Assembly: GCF_001547525.1 (NCBI RefSeq)
Contig: NZ_CM003768.1
Location: 992,001 to 1,056,000 of the forward strand
Direction: 5' to 3'
DNA: 64,000 bases
Source of the DNA: Burkholderia anthina
Lineage (GTDB): Bacteria > Pseudomonadota > Gammaproteobacteria > Burkholderiales > Burkholderiaceae
A model generated the notes under the pieces. It saw only the letters and a program-made list of their open reading frames with translations. It searched no databases and had not been told where the DNA came from. The translations under genes and the position numbers were made by a program. The stretch's first letter is position 1. Every line of letters begins with the position of its first letter. Of this stretch, positions 18,776 through 27,364 are shown one piece after another.

Positions 18776-21658
18776 ATGAGCACGAACCATCATTCCGCGA
18801 AAGGTCACGCGCCCGCAAAACCGAAAGCTGCGCCAAACGCATCGGCGGCAACGCAGACGACCGCTGCACCGAGTTACAAGGCCCTCAAGTGGGCCTATCC
18901 GTTTACCCCGGTCGATACCGACGGGGCGGACAAACCAATGACGTATATGAAGGCGCTAGCGACGGCGGAGGACGGGTTTTACCCACTCGGCGCAAACGGT
19001 ATGTGGCACGGAGGCGTCCACTTTGACCAGAACACAGCCGTCCAACTGAAGCAAGACGAAGGCTTCCGCGCGATCGCCGACGGCGAAGTCGTTGCATACC
19101 GGCTCGACAGCAAGTATCCGGAACAGGATTACCAGGACGGCCGACACGCGCTGTATTCGACCGGTTTCGTGCTGGTTCGCCATCGACTGCAACTACCGCC
19201 TCCGCCATCTCCGTCGCAACCGTCGAAGACGGATGCGACCACGAGCAAGAATTCGGCTGTCCAACCTGCATCGTCATCAAATTCTGCTCCGCCGCCGACG
19301 CCATCGCCAGTAGCGACTGCTCCAACGACCACAAATAAACCGGCACCAGACGAAGTATTGACCTTCTTCAGCCTGTACATGCACACGATGGATCACGACG
19401 GCTATCTATCGGCTAAAGAACAAGCGAAGGTCGCCCAAGTCGATCCGTCGAAGCTGAACATGGACGCGATGCCGTATTGGGAAGGCGATCGGTACTATCG
19501 TGTCGGTGACAAAGCCAAGGATCCGCAAGGCGTTCCACTTCCGAAAATTCCCATGCCTTCGCTGAAAGACACGATCAGTGAGGACGTGTTGGGTGATTTC
19601 ATCAAGAGCAATTTCAAAACGCCACCACAACTCAAACCAGATCCCAAGGATACTCCCACCCCGACGTCTCAGCCTGCCCCGATCGTTGGCCTGCGCATCC
19701 GAGATCTGCCCAACGGCAAGGTCATCGGCATCTTGCCGAGGGGAACAGAATTAACCGTTTCAGCTACGGATGAGAAGGCAAAAGCAAGTCCTGGCTGGGT
19801 CAAGATCAGTGCGATCAAGTCGGGGAAGCCGGTGGCAGCGGTCGTCGGCGAATCCGTATCCCCGCATGCACCCTTCGGATACGTATTTGAGAAGGAGCTT
19901 GACCTCGTCGTCGATCCGAAGCCGCTGGATACGATCGTCGTGCTCAAAGAACCCAAGTGGGTGAACGCCGGCGATGTGATCGGCCGGCTCGGTCACTATC
20001 TGCGTTACCCAGACGCGAAGCTGTTGCCGGCGAAGCCAACGCGGCCGCTCCTGCACCTGGAGGTATTCGCGGGTCCTGAACTTGAGGCATTCATTGATAA
20101 AAGCCGCGAACGCGCCAAGCAGTTGCCCAAGTCCAAAGCGTTTCTGGGGATCTCACCAGGCGCTCGACTCATCGCAGATCTTCCTGATGCGGACCAAAAA
20201 CTGCCGCCCGGTGTAAAGCTTGTCCCTCTCTCCCGCGACGCGAAGGGTAAATGGATCAAGGTGCAGCCTAAAACAGCCGCCCCCGTTCATGGCGGACGCC
20301 ATACGAAACCCGTTTACAACGATGCCGGCGCCCCTGTTTGGGTCGAAAGTAATTTCGCCAACACGACGACCACGACAATCGTGCCTGGCTGGAAGGATTT
20401 CCCGCTGAACTTCTCAAATGCCAAAGGGCCTGGTGCGGACTTTCGCGCTGTGTTCCGCGTGAGCGAACTGGACAAGAGCGGCGCAACCAACTTCGCGAAA
20501 GATGACAAGGATCGCCGTTGGTACTATGTGAAGATTGGGGCGAAGGACGGCAGCCTTCGCGAAGGATGGGTATGTGAGCAGGACCACCCACTCGTGCAAA
20601 TGTGCGGGCCGTGGGACTGGCCGGGCTTCGAACGTGTTGACAACAGCAGTATCAAGCCCGTGGACATGTTCAAACGTTACATCCACGTCGGAGAGCAGTT
20701 TCTTGCCGATGAGAGCAAGACGGAATTCGAAACAAGCGCGGCAACGGTCAATGCGAGCCCACTTATCGCAAAGCTTGAGAAGGCCCTCGATGCAAACCAC
20801 GACGGCAAGGTGACTGCACAAGAATTGAAACATGCGCAAGCGGTAGATTGGTCGGCGGAAGCGCTTTCCCACCTCATCGTGCGTTGTGAAAGTGAATGGG
20901 GCGGCGGCTTGGGAAAATGGGAGGAGTTGTCACCATTAATGAAGAAGCTAATGTGGTTGTGGAAGGCCGAGATCGAACGCATCGGGAAGCTTCAATGGTG
21001 GGAGGAGATCGCTGCGAAAAAAGTGGACGGATTTCCTGACGATCCAAATCCGTGGCATTTCCATCCGATTGGGATTATCGGTAATTTCTGCGGCCTTAGC
21101 GGGATTGGCATTACTCTAGAAGAAGCCAGGGTGCGCGCATTTTTACGAATGCTTCGAGTCGGGGAAGGCACTGAGGGGCCAGAAGGATATGAGAGACTAT
21201 ATGGCGGCGAATCTTTCATAAAAGATTATCATCGAGATTTTAGCGACCATCCGAAGATATATATTACCCGAGAACATAACGGAAAGAGCATAACATCGTC
21301 GGCTGCCGGTGCCTATCAGATCATGGGATATAACTGGTTCCCGGAAGAGGGGCAAACCTACAGAAGATTGGCAAAGGTTAAAGATTTCTCTCCAATTTCT
21401 CAAGATAGATATATTGTTGCGATCATGAAATACAAAAGAAATTGTCTCGACGACGTGAAAAATGCTGATCTGGAGCGAGCAATCTTCACGCATCATGCTA
21501 ATAACGAGTGGGCCAGCCTGCCAGGCGATCAGTATGGTCAAGGTGGCGTCAACATGAAGTCAGTGAAGGAGCATTTTGAAAAATATGTGGCGGACGAGCT
21601 AGCGGGAAATAGTGATCTTGCAGTTCCTGTTGGTGGTCTTGATGATTTGATTAAATAA
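18776..21658 (+). CDS. Probable T6SS peptidoglycan-targeting effector, M23-like plus lambda-R-like muramidase domains
   Basis: 960 residues, no signal peptide, directly after vgrG. The N-terminus (about 70-135, MWHGGVHFD...AIADGEVVAYR) and a distant LLHLEVFAG (about 425-432) are pieces of an M23 metallopeptidase fold. They are separated by a Pro/Ser/Thr-rich linker (140-190) and an SH3-like segment (about 300-345). An EF-hand-like loop DANHDGKVTAQE is at 672-683, then WHFHPIG, common in cell-wall T6 effectors. The C-terminus (about 787-937) resembles phage lambda endolysin R: RMLRVGEGTEG with presumed catalytic Glu797, YGGESFIKDY, FSDHPK, SAAGAYQIM, KDFSPISQD and EWASLPGDQYGQ. The M23 part lacks the first His of HxH and may be non-catalytic. 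Codon usage becomes AT-richer toward the 3' end. Confidence 0.82.
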   Translation: MSTNHHSAKGHAPAKPKAAPNASAATQTTAAPSYKALKWAYPFTPVDTDGADKPMTYMKALATAEDGFYPLGANGMWHGGVHFDQNTAVQLKQDEGFRAIADGEVVAYRLDSKYPEQDYQDGRHALYSTGFVLVRHRLQLPPPPSPSQPSKTDATTSKNSAVQPASSSNSAPPPTPSPVATAPTTTNKPAPDEVLTFFSLYMHTMDHDGYLSAKEQAKVAQVDPSKLNMDAMPYWEGDRYYRVGDKAKDPQGVPLPKIPMPSLKDTISEDVLGDFIKSNFKTPPQLKPDPKDTPTPTSQPAPIVGLRIRDLPNGKVIGILPRGTELTVSATDEKAKASPGWVKISAIKSGKPVAAVVGESVSPHAPFGYVFEKELDLVVDPKPLDTIVVLKEPKWVNAGDVIGRLGHYLRYPDAKLLPAKPTRPLLHLEVFAGPELEAFIDKSRERAKQLPKSKAFLGISPGARLIADLPDADQKLPPGVKLVPLSRDAKGKWIKVQPKTAAPVHGGRHTKPVYNDAGAPVWVESNFANTTTTTIVPGWKDFPLNFSNAKGPGADFRAVFRVSELDKSGATNFAKDDKDRRWYYVKIGAKDGSLREGWVCEQDHPLVQMCGPWDWPGFERVDNSSIKPVDMFKRYIHVGEQFLADESKTEFETSAATVNASPLIAKLEKALDANHDGKVTAQELKHAQAVDWSAEALSHLIVRCESEWGGGLGKWEELSPLMKKLMWLWKAEIERIGKLQWWEEIAAKKVDGFPDDPNPWHFHPIGIIGNFCGLSGIGITLEEARVRAFLRMLRVGEGTEGPEGYERLYGGESFIKDYHRDFSDHPKIYITREHNGKSITSSAAGAYQIMGYNWFPEEGQTYRRLAKVKDFSPISQDRYIVAIMKYKRNCLDDVKNADLERAIFTHHANNEWASLPGDQYGQGGVNMKSVKEHFEKYVADELAGNSDLAVPVGGLDDLIK

Positions 21659-21668
21659 AAAACGAACA

Positions 21669-22196
21669 ATGAAGAGCGATATTTTATTGAAATTTGCCAT
21701 TGTAGTTGCAGCAATGAGCCATGCCTTGTGCTGGGGGCAGGATGTCGATTTCGCAAATCATCCTTCCACTCTTTATCGAGGTGCCCTCCATATACCGAAG
21801 TATTACAAAAAAACCGATTCCGGCTGGCGGGATGATGATGGCAAGCTAGTGGGGCCTCCTGTAATAAATTTCGCGGGAAAATATCACATCGGGGTCCATA
21901 GTTGCGGCATGGAGTGTCGTTACTACACTTTATCAGACCTTTCGACGGGAAGGGATTTAAACTCCCTGGATATGTTTTCGTCAAACGGCAAAGCGCCTAA
22001 CAAAACCCAGGATGGCAGATCATATATCACCGAATTGCTAAGCAAGGCAGAGAGCAAGATGCTTGTCGCAAAATACTATATCGACGCATCAAACGGAAGG
22101 CCTGCCGAGTGCCGGCAGCGGAAATTCATTCTCGACGACAATATTAAGATAGTCGCCATCCCAAATTCATTCTCCTCTTGCAAAACAGAAAATTAG
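21669..22196 (+). CDS. Candidate periplasmic immunity protein
   Basis: 175 residues beginning 10 bases after the effector stop, so probably translationally coupled; no good ribosome-binding site of its own is seen. A hydrophobic N-terminus (LLKFAIVVAAMSHALC) with a likely cleavage near CWGQ-DVDF marks it as exported. The mature part has four Cys (CGMEC, a Cys in AECRQ and SSCKTEN) that could form disulfides in the periplasm. There is no family I recognise. Position and export match what is expected of an immunity protein against an effector acting on the periplasmic cell wall; the assignment is inference from context. Confidence 0.7.
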   Translation: MKSDILLKFAIVVAAMSHALCWGQDVDFANHPSTLYRGALHIPKYYKKTDSGWRDDDGKLVGPPVINFAGKYHIGVHSCGMECRYYTLSDLSTGRDLNSLDMFSSNGKAPNKTQDGRSYITELLSKAESKMLVAKYYIDASNGRPAECRQRKFILDDNIKIVAIPNSFSSCKTEN

Positions 22197-22224
22197 AGCC
22201 ATTTCTTCGTCACGACGAAATATC

Positions 22225-22476
22225 ATGATAAATTTAATCCGCCTTCACGATGACACTGATCACGAAGGCAAGGTCATTACAGCCTCTTCGACAATGTCTT
22301 TTGACGGCCGTTACGTCGCGCGAAAAGGCGACTATGTGTCGTGCCCTCGGCATCCTGACGTATCACCCAACGTCATCGAAGAGGGTGACGGATCGATGAT
22401 GGATGACGGCCTTCCAATCGCGCGTCACGGCCATCGCGCCACGTGTGGCTGCCATCTGATATCGAGTCTCGTATGA
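22225..22476 (+). CDS. PAAR-domain spike-tip protein
   Basis: 83 residues. PAAR proteins cap VgrG trimers and sharpen the T6SS spike. It has the metal-binding pattern of the family: CPRHPDVSPNVIEEGD, GLPIARHGHRATCGCHL, with the His and Cys residues that hold zinc at the tip. No extension domain is present, so the effector is likely carried by VgrG and not fused to PAAR. It ends the vgrG-effector-immunity-PAAR cassette. Confidence 0.85.
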   Translation: MINLIRLHDDTDHEGKVITASSTMSFDGRYVARKGDYVSCPRHPDVSPNVIEEGDGSMMDDGLPIARHGHRATCGCHLISSLV

Positions 22477-22900
22477 CCGCTACTGCACAAGGCACGGATC
22501 CATTGGAGGTATCTCCGGGATGTGCGCGAACTAGGTAGCGCCGGGCGAGGATCCGGGCCAGAGCGATCAAGATCGACAGTTTTCGGGGTCCGTACCACCG
22601 GACGCCGTGGAAGCCGCAGATCCGTCAGGACTACGACGTGCCGATCGTCGGCTACGTAGACGACCAGTTCAAGCCGCTGATCGCCAACTTCGGCTTCCTG
22701 CCGCGCGCGATCCAGAAGGAGCGGATTGAAGCGGCCAGGGCGGCCGGCAAGACGCCAGGCGTCATGCGCACCGTGATGAACGTGCGGGACGACAACGTGG
22801 GGAAGTCGCGGCTATTCGCTCCAGCGTGGCGAGCCGGGGGCCGTCGTTTAATCCCAGCCAAGTACGTCGGCGAGCCGTCGTATCCGCAGGCGTATCAAGA
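22477..22900 (+). pseudogene. Fragment of a SRAP (HMCES/YedK-like) domain gene
   Basis: From about 22560 a plus-strand frame reads YHRTPWKPQIRQDYDVPIVGY, then ANFGFLPRAIQKER, then MNVRDDNVGKSRLFAPAWR and RRLIPA. This matches the core of SOS-response-associated peptidase proteins, which protect abasic sites. The N-terminal catalytic Cys2 region is missing and similarity stops after RRLIPA, so only the middle survives. It lies just inside the right end of the T6SS cassette and looks like debris from an earlier insertion. Confidence 0.5.
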
Positions 22901-23161
22901 GGAGAATGGTGAAGGGGCGCTCGGGCAATGCGTGTGGCGGCACATCGGCATGATCTGCGGTCAGTATCTTGGCGTCGCAGCCCCCGGACTGCACTCTGGC
23001 GGCAACCGGAGTTTCCGGCCCCATAAACGCTGGAATCGCATCGAAAACTTGGCTGGATCGTTCCGAGAGGAGGAGAGCAGGGAGGAAATTGGCCGGGCCG
23101 AAATGGATCAATGTAGATTGACCTAGGCTGGATCGGGTTACCTAGCGTGGACCGAGTAAAG
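22901..23161. other. Cassette right margin without recognisable gene
   Basis: About 260 bases between the SRAP fragment and the tRNA-Pro terminator. Nothing coding can be supported. Confidence 0.4.
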
Positions 23162-23192
23162 AAAAAGGGGTTAGCATCAGCTAACCCCTTGA
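23162..23192 (-). terminator. Terminator after tRNA-Pro
   Basis: On the minus strand an 11-bp stem AAGGGGTTAGC-TGAT-GCTAACCCCTT followed by TTTCTTT, starting a few bases after the tRNA CCA end. Confidence 0.85.
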
Positions 23193-23197
23193 TTCCT

Positions 23198-23274
23198 TGG
23201 TCGGAGCGAAAGGATTCGAACCTTCGACCCTCTGATCCCAAATCAGATGCGCTACCAGGCTGCGCTACGCTCCG
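23198..23274 (-). tRNA. tRNA-Pro(UGG)
   Basis: 77 bases on the minus strand. Acceptor CGGAGCG pairs with CGCTCCG, discriminator A and encoded CCA follow, the anticodon loop is TTTGGGA with anticodon TGG, and the T-loop is TTCGAAT. All four arms fold. It forms the right-hand copy of the direct repeat bounding the T6SS cassette. Confidence 0.95.
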
Positions 23275-23435
23275 ACGAGCCAGAGATAATAACGTCGAAC
23301 GGCCGATTCGGTCAATCACGATATGCGGGTAAATGCCGCGGCGGCGAATCTGCCACGATTTGCGACAATTCCCTTGATGATCGGCCGCCCCGCAGGCATT
23401 CGCGTGCGGCCGCCTGCCGATGCAAGGAGAACATC

Positions 23436-23897
23436 ATGATGAACCTGATCCTGTGGCGCCACGCCGAAGCCGAAGACTACGCGACGAGCGATCTCGCGCG
23501 CCAGTTGACCGTGCGCGGCCGCAAGGACGCGCAGGCGATGGCCAAATGGCTGCGCGGCCGCCTCGAGACGAATACCGTGATTCTCGCGAGCCCTGCGGCG
23601 CGCACCGTGCAGACCGTCGAGGCGCTGACCGACCAGTACCGGACCGTCGACGCGCTCGCGCCGGGCGGCAGCGTCGACGACGTGCTCACGGCGGCCGGCT
23701 GGCCGGAAGGCATCGCGCCGACGGTCGTGATCGTCGGCCACCAGCCGACGCTCGGCAGCGTCGCCGCGCAGCTCGTCGCCGGCGGCGACGACGGCTGGAG
23801 CGTCAGGAAGGGCGGAATCGTGTGGCTGGCGAGCCGCACGCGCGACGGCAGCCCGCAGGCCGTGCTGCGGGCAGTACTGACGCCCGAACTGGTGTAA
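23436..23897 (+). CDS. sixA: Phosphohistidine phosphatase SixA
   Basis: Histidine-phosphatase superfamily protein of 153 residues that dephosphorylates phosphohistidine (ArcB Hpt domain or PTS-Ntr proteins in E. coli). The RHG-type motif is LILWRHAEAED with catalytic His near residue 9, the second conserved Arg is in SPAARTVQTVE and the second His in VIVGHQPTLG. AAGGAGA precedes the ATG at 23436; a Met codon follows directly and may be the true start. Confidence 0.85.
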   Translation: MMNLILWRHAEAEDYATSDLARQLTVRGRKDAQAMAKWLRGRLETNTVILASPAARTVQTVEALTDQYRTVDALAPGGSVDDVLTAAGWPEGIAPTVVIVGHQPTLGSVAAQLVAGGDDGWSVRKGGIVWLASRTRDGSPQAVLRAVLTPELV

Positions 23898-24067
23898 AGC
23901 CCGACTGAGCAGGTTTGAAGGGATTGGTCATACGGTTTTGCAAGCTTTCTGCTAAAGTCAATTCGGCGACACGTCATTGAAAGGACACGGTCGTGCCACA
24001 TAACGGTCACGGCCGGTTACTACATTGGCGGGCATGTCGTCCTATTCCTTACGATCAGGAAAGCCTA

Positions 24068-24874
24068 ATGCGAGAACTGCCGACGCCTACGCTCCCTTTT
24101 GCCTCGCTGCCCCTCGACACGTCGCGGCGCCATCTGCCGCGCGCCAGTGAAACCGTCACATCGGAGTATCGCCTGCGCGCCGCATGGGCGCGTACGGAAG
24201 ACGAATTGCGCGAAGCCCAGCGCCTTCGCTACAGCGTGTTCGCCGAAGAGATGGGCGCGCAGGTCAGCGGCCCGTCCGGTCTCGACGTCGATCCGTTCGA
24301 CGCGTATTGCGATCACCTGCTGGTCCGCGATCTCGACACGCTGAAAGTCGTCGGCACGTACCGCGTGCTGCCGCCGCACCAGGCGGCGCGTGTCGGCCGT
24401 TTGTACGCGGAAGGCGAATTCGACCTGTCGCGCCTTACGCATCTGCGCGGCAAGATGGTCGAGGTCGGCCGCTCGTGCGTGCACACCGACTACCGGAGCG
24501 GCGCCGTCATCATGGCGCTGTGGGGCGGCCTGGGCGCATACATGATGCAGAACGGCTACGAGACGATGCTCGGCTGCGCGAGCGTGTCGATGGCCGATGG
24601 CGGCCACTATGCGGCGAACCTGTACCAGTCGCTGTCGGCAGGCGCGCTGACGGCGCCCGAGTATCGCGCGTTCCCGCACACGGCGTTGCCGGTCGACGAA
24701 CTGCAGACGGGCACCGTCGTCGCGCCGCCGCCGCTGATCAAGGGTTATCTGCGTCTCGGCGCGAAGATCTGCGGCGCCCCGGCCTGGGATCCCGACTTCA
24801 ACTGCGCGGATTTCCTGACGCTGTTCCGTCTGTCGGACATCAACGCGCGCTACGCCCGCCACTTCCTGGGCTGA
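24068..24874 (+). CDS. olsB: L-ornithine N-alpha-acyltransferase OlsB-like (GNAT fold)
   Basis: First step of ornithine-lipid synthesis: transfers a 3-hydroxyacyl group from ACP to ornithine. 268 residues with the acyltransferase core often mislabelled hemolysin-like: AQRLRYSVFAEEMGAQV, DPFDAYCDHLLVRD, VGTYRVLPP, MVEVGRSCVHTDYRSGAVIMALW, LGCASVSMADG. The start at 24068 is taken because the family begins shortly before this point. In rhizobia this gene is induced by PhoB; a weak PhoB-like pair (CGTCAT then GGACAC 11 bases on) lies near 23971. No olsA follows it here. Confidence 0.8.
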   Translation: MRELPTPTLPFASLPLDTSRRHLPRASETVTSEYRLRAAWARTEDELREAQRLRYSVFAEEMGAQVSGPSGLDVDPFDAYCDHLLVRDLDTLKVVGTYRVLPPHQAARVGRLYAEGEFDLSRLTHLRGKMVEVGRSCVHTDYRSGAVIMALWGGLGAYMMQNGYETMLGCASVSMADGGHYAANLYQSLSAGALTAPEYRAFPHTALPVDELQTGTVVAPPPLIKGYLRLGAKICGAPAWDPDFNCADFLTLFRLSDINARYARHFLG

Positions 24875-25077
24875 ACGGTCCGAATCGCGTCGCGCCCGTC
24901 AGGTGCGGCGCACGCAAGCGAACGCCGTCGCACGTTAGCCGCGCGACGGCGTTCGTGTATCCGGTCCATGCATGCATGTCCGGCCCCGATAATTTCGGCG
25001 ACACGCAACGATCACCGCGCCGCAGAAACCGGCACGTTCGCAACGGCCCGACGCGGGACCGGACGGCAGCGGCGCGC

Positions 25078-25248
25078 TCAGTGCTTGCGCCGCCAGTCGA
25101 GCAGGTGGTGTTCCGTCATCCAGTGGTGGATCATCCCTTCGCCTCCGTGGCTGCGCTTGTATTCGCGCGATTCGAAGTACGACAGGGCGACCAGCACCAT
25201 CAGACCGATGATCAGGCCGATCAGGCCCGCAATTTCCTCAGACGACAT
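25078..25248 (-). CDS. Small single-pass membrane protein, 56 aa
   Basis: Begins MSSEEIAGLIGL after a textbook AAAGGAGG ribosome-binding site. One transmembrane helix (about residues 7-24) is followed by a basic, His-rich cytoplasmic tail (EYKRSHGG...HHWMTEHHLLDWRRKH). The His clusters could bind metal, but no family is recognised. Confidence 0.6.
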   Translation of the reverse strand: MSSEEIAGLIGLIIGLMVLVALSYFESREYKRSHGGEGMIHHWMTEHHLLDWRRKH

Positions 25249-25384
25249 GGCAGCCTCCTTTCGACGGCACAGCGCCATGCGTACATAGTAGGACATGCGC
25301 GGCGCAACCCCGAAACCGGATTTCCGCTAGACTCGGCGCGGTTCCGGCGCGCGATGGGCGCGCCGTTTTCCGGAGCCCTCCCTG

Positions 25385-25561
25385 ATGACCCGTTTCCTGC
25401 TGGCCGTGCTGGCCGCATCCCTCCTTGCCGCCTGCAGCAGCGATCCTCGCCAGGCGCGCCGCGGCCACCCGCCGGAAGACCCGGCCGACTATCACGGCGT
25501 GCCGACCGACATGACGCCGCCCTCGATGCTCGACGCGCCGCCGCCGAAGCCGGTGCAGTAA
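25385..25561 (+). CDS. Small lipoprotein, 58 aa
   Basis: MTRFLLAVLAASLLAAC: signal peptide with lipobox LLAAC (Cys18), then a short Pro-rich mature part (HPPEDPADYHGVPTDMTPPS). Probably an outer-membrane-anchored lipoprotein of unknown role. It converges with the MATE gene, whose stop is 18 bases away. Confidence 0.7.
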   Translation: MTRFLLAVLAASLLAACSSDPRQARRGHPPEDPADYHGVPTDMTPPSMLDAPPPKPVQ

Positions 25562-25579
25562 CGGCCGGCGGCCCCGCCG

Positions 25580-26959
25580 TCACGCACGGGCCGCGGAAGC
25601 GACCGGCGGGTCGGCGCCAATGCGCCGCACCAGCGCCGGCAGGTGGCGCGCGAGCGTCGCACCGCGCGCCGCCATGAACAACAGTAGCGCGAACCACAGG
25701 CCGTGATTGCCGAACGGTCCGACGGCGGCGAGCGTGGCCACGATGAAGATCGACAAGGACACGACCATCGCGCGCATCAGCGATTGCGTCTGCGTGGCGC
25801 CGATGAACACGCCATCGAGCAGGAAGCCCCAGACCGACACGATCGGCGAGATCGCGGCCCACGGCAGGTAGCGCAGTGCGACGGTGCGGATCTCGGCCTG
25901 ATCGGTCAGGCGCGCGACGATCCAGCCGCCCGCCGCCCAGTAAACGAGCGCGAACAGCAGCGCGCCGAGTGCCGACCAGAACAGTGTGACGCGTACGGCT
26001 TGCCGAAATGCGCGGCGGTCGCGCGCGCCGGCCGCCGCGCCGACGAGCGCCTCGGCCGCATGCGCGAAGCCGTCGAGGCCATACGCCATGAACGTCTGGA
26101 AATTCAGCAGCAACGCGTTCGCGGCGAGCGTCGCGTCGCCCTGTTTCGCGCCGAGATGCGCGAACCACCCGAAGGCGCCGAGCAGGCACAGCGTGCGCAG
26201 GAAGATGTCGCGGTTGAGCGCGATCAGCCGCTTGAGCGCGACGCGGTCGGCAAGCGCGCGCATCGCGAGCGGCGCAAGGCCGCTCGGCCGCAGCCGCCAC
26301 AGCATCCACGCGCCGAGCGCGAAGCCGCATGCGTCCGCGGTGGCGGTCGCGGCGCCGATGCCGGCGATACCCCAGCCGAAACCGTACACGTAGAGCAGCA
26401 CGGCGCCGATGTTCACCGCGTTGATGAACACCTGCGCGACGAGCGCGAGCCGCACGCGCTGCACGCCGAGCAGGTAGCCGAGCACCACGTAGTTCGCGAG
26501 CGCGAACGGCGCGCTCCAGATCCGCGCGTGGCTGTATGCGAGCGCCGTCGCGCGGACGGCATCGCTGCCGCCGAGCGCGGACAGCGCGAACGACAGCAGC
26601 GGCACCTGCAGCGCAAGCACCGCGGCGCCGAGCGCGAACGCGACGATCAGCGCGCGCAGCAGGTTCAGGCGGATCCCGGCGGCGTCACCGGCGCCATGCG
26701 CCTGCGCGACGAGCCCGGTCGTCCCCATCCGCAGGAAGCCGAAGCCCCAGAACACGAAATTGAAGAAGAGCCCGCCGAGCGCGACGCCGCCGAGATACTG
26801 CGCGCCGTCGAGGTGGCCGGCGACGGCCGTGTCGACGGCGCCGAGGATCGGCTGGGTCAGGTTCGCGACGACGATCGGGAACGCGAGCGCGAGGACGCGT
26901 CGATGCGTGACGGCGGCCGACGCGCTGCCGGCCCCGTGCGGTACCGCGGATCCGGACAT
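25580..26959 (-). CDS. MATE family multidrug efflux transporter
   Basis: Na+ or H+ coupled inner-membrane exporter of the DinF/NorM type, about 459 residues from MSGSAVPHG. Twelve hydrophobic segments in two MatE halves: ALAFPIVVANLTQPILGAVDTAVAGHL at the start, then repeated LxxYxLG-type packing, and a second half from about residue 230. The start at 26959 lies 11 bases after the DUF2288 stop; the longer frame would overlap that gene. Substrate unknown. Confidence 0.88.
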   Translation of the reverse strand: MSGSAVPHGAGSASAAVTHRRVLALAFPIVVANLTQPILGAVDTAVAGHLDGAQYLGGVALGGLFFNFVFWGFGFLRMGTTGLVAQAHGAGDAAGIRLNLLRALIVAFALGAAVLALQVPLLSFALSALGGSDAVRATALAYSHARIWSAPFALANYVVLGYLLGVQRVRLALVAQVFINAVNIGAVLLYVYGFGWGIAGIGAATATADACGFALGAWMLWRLRPSGLAPLAMRALADRVALKRLIALNRDIFLRTLCLLGAFGWFAHLGAKQGDATLAANALLLNFQTFMAYGLDGFAHAAEALVGAAAGARDRRAFRQAVRVTLFWSALGALLFALVYWAAGGWIVARLTDQAEIRTVALRYLPWAAISPIVSVWGFLLDGVFIGATQTQSLMRAMVVSLSIFIVATLAAVGPFGNHGLWFALLLFMAARGATLARHLPALVRRIGADPPVASAARA

Positions 26960-26969
26960 GGCGGACGCG

Positions 26970-27293
26970 TCAGGCGCGTTCCTGCACGCACACCCACGGC
27001 GAGACGACGACCGCCCACAGCTCCGGATTGCGCGCGGCGTAGTCGGCAGCCGTTTCGGCCGGCATGCGCGCGACGAGGCCGGACGACAGCCAGCGCGTGA
27101 CCTGTTCGGCATCGTCGTTGGCGACTGCTTCGGCGACGCTCACGAGATCGAGGTCGCGCGCGATCGACAGCAGCTTGCCCTGCGCGAAGAAGCGTTCGAG
27201 ATCGCACCAGTCGATCTTGGCGGTTTCGCCGAGGAGTTTGGCGTAGAGCGGGCTGTGCGACGCGCCCGTGGCGGGGTGTTGATCAGAGGACAT
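26970..27293 (-). CDS. DUF2288 family protein
   Basis: 107 residues starting MSSDQHPATG; the conserved part reads LYAKLLGETAKIDWCDLERFFAQGKL, then LDLVSVAEAVANDDAEQV and WLSSG. This is a small cytoplasmic protein of unknown function that is common in beta- and gamma-proteobacteria. It lies between the acyl-CoA synthetase and the MATE gene on the same strand. Confidence 0.75.
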   Translation of the reverse strand: MSSDQHPATGASHSPLYAKLLGETAKIDWCDLERFFAQGKLLSIARDLDLVSVAEAVANDDAEQVTRWLSSGLVARMPAETAADYAARNPELWAVVVSPWVCVQERA

Positions 27294-27364
27294 CGGTTTC
27301 TTGGAAAGACTGCGTGGCGCCACTATAAACCATCCGGTCGGAGGGCCGAGCGCGGCCGGGCGGC

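Noticed and set aside
16210-22476. Reading the VgrG block as part of a prophage tail because VgrG, endolysin-like and PAAR-like genes occur together.
   Set aside because: No capsid, sheath, baseplate or holin genes; the endolysin domain is fused into a large unsignalled effector next to VgrG, the pattern of a T6SS cassette.
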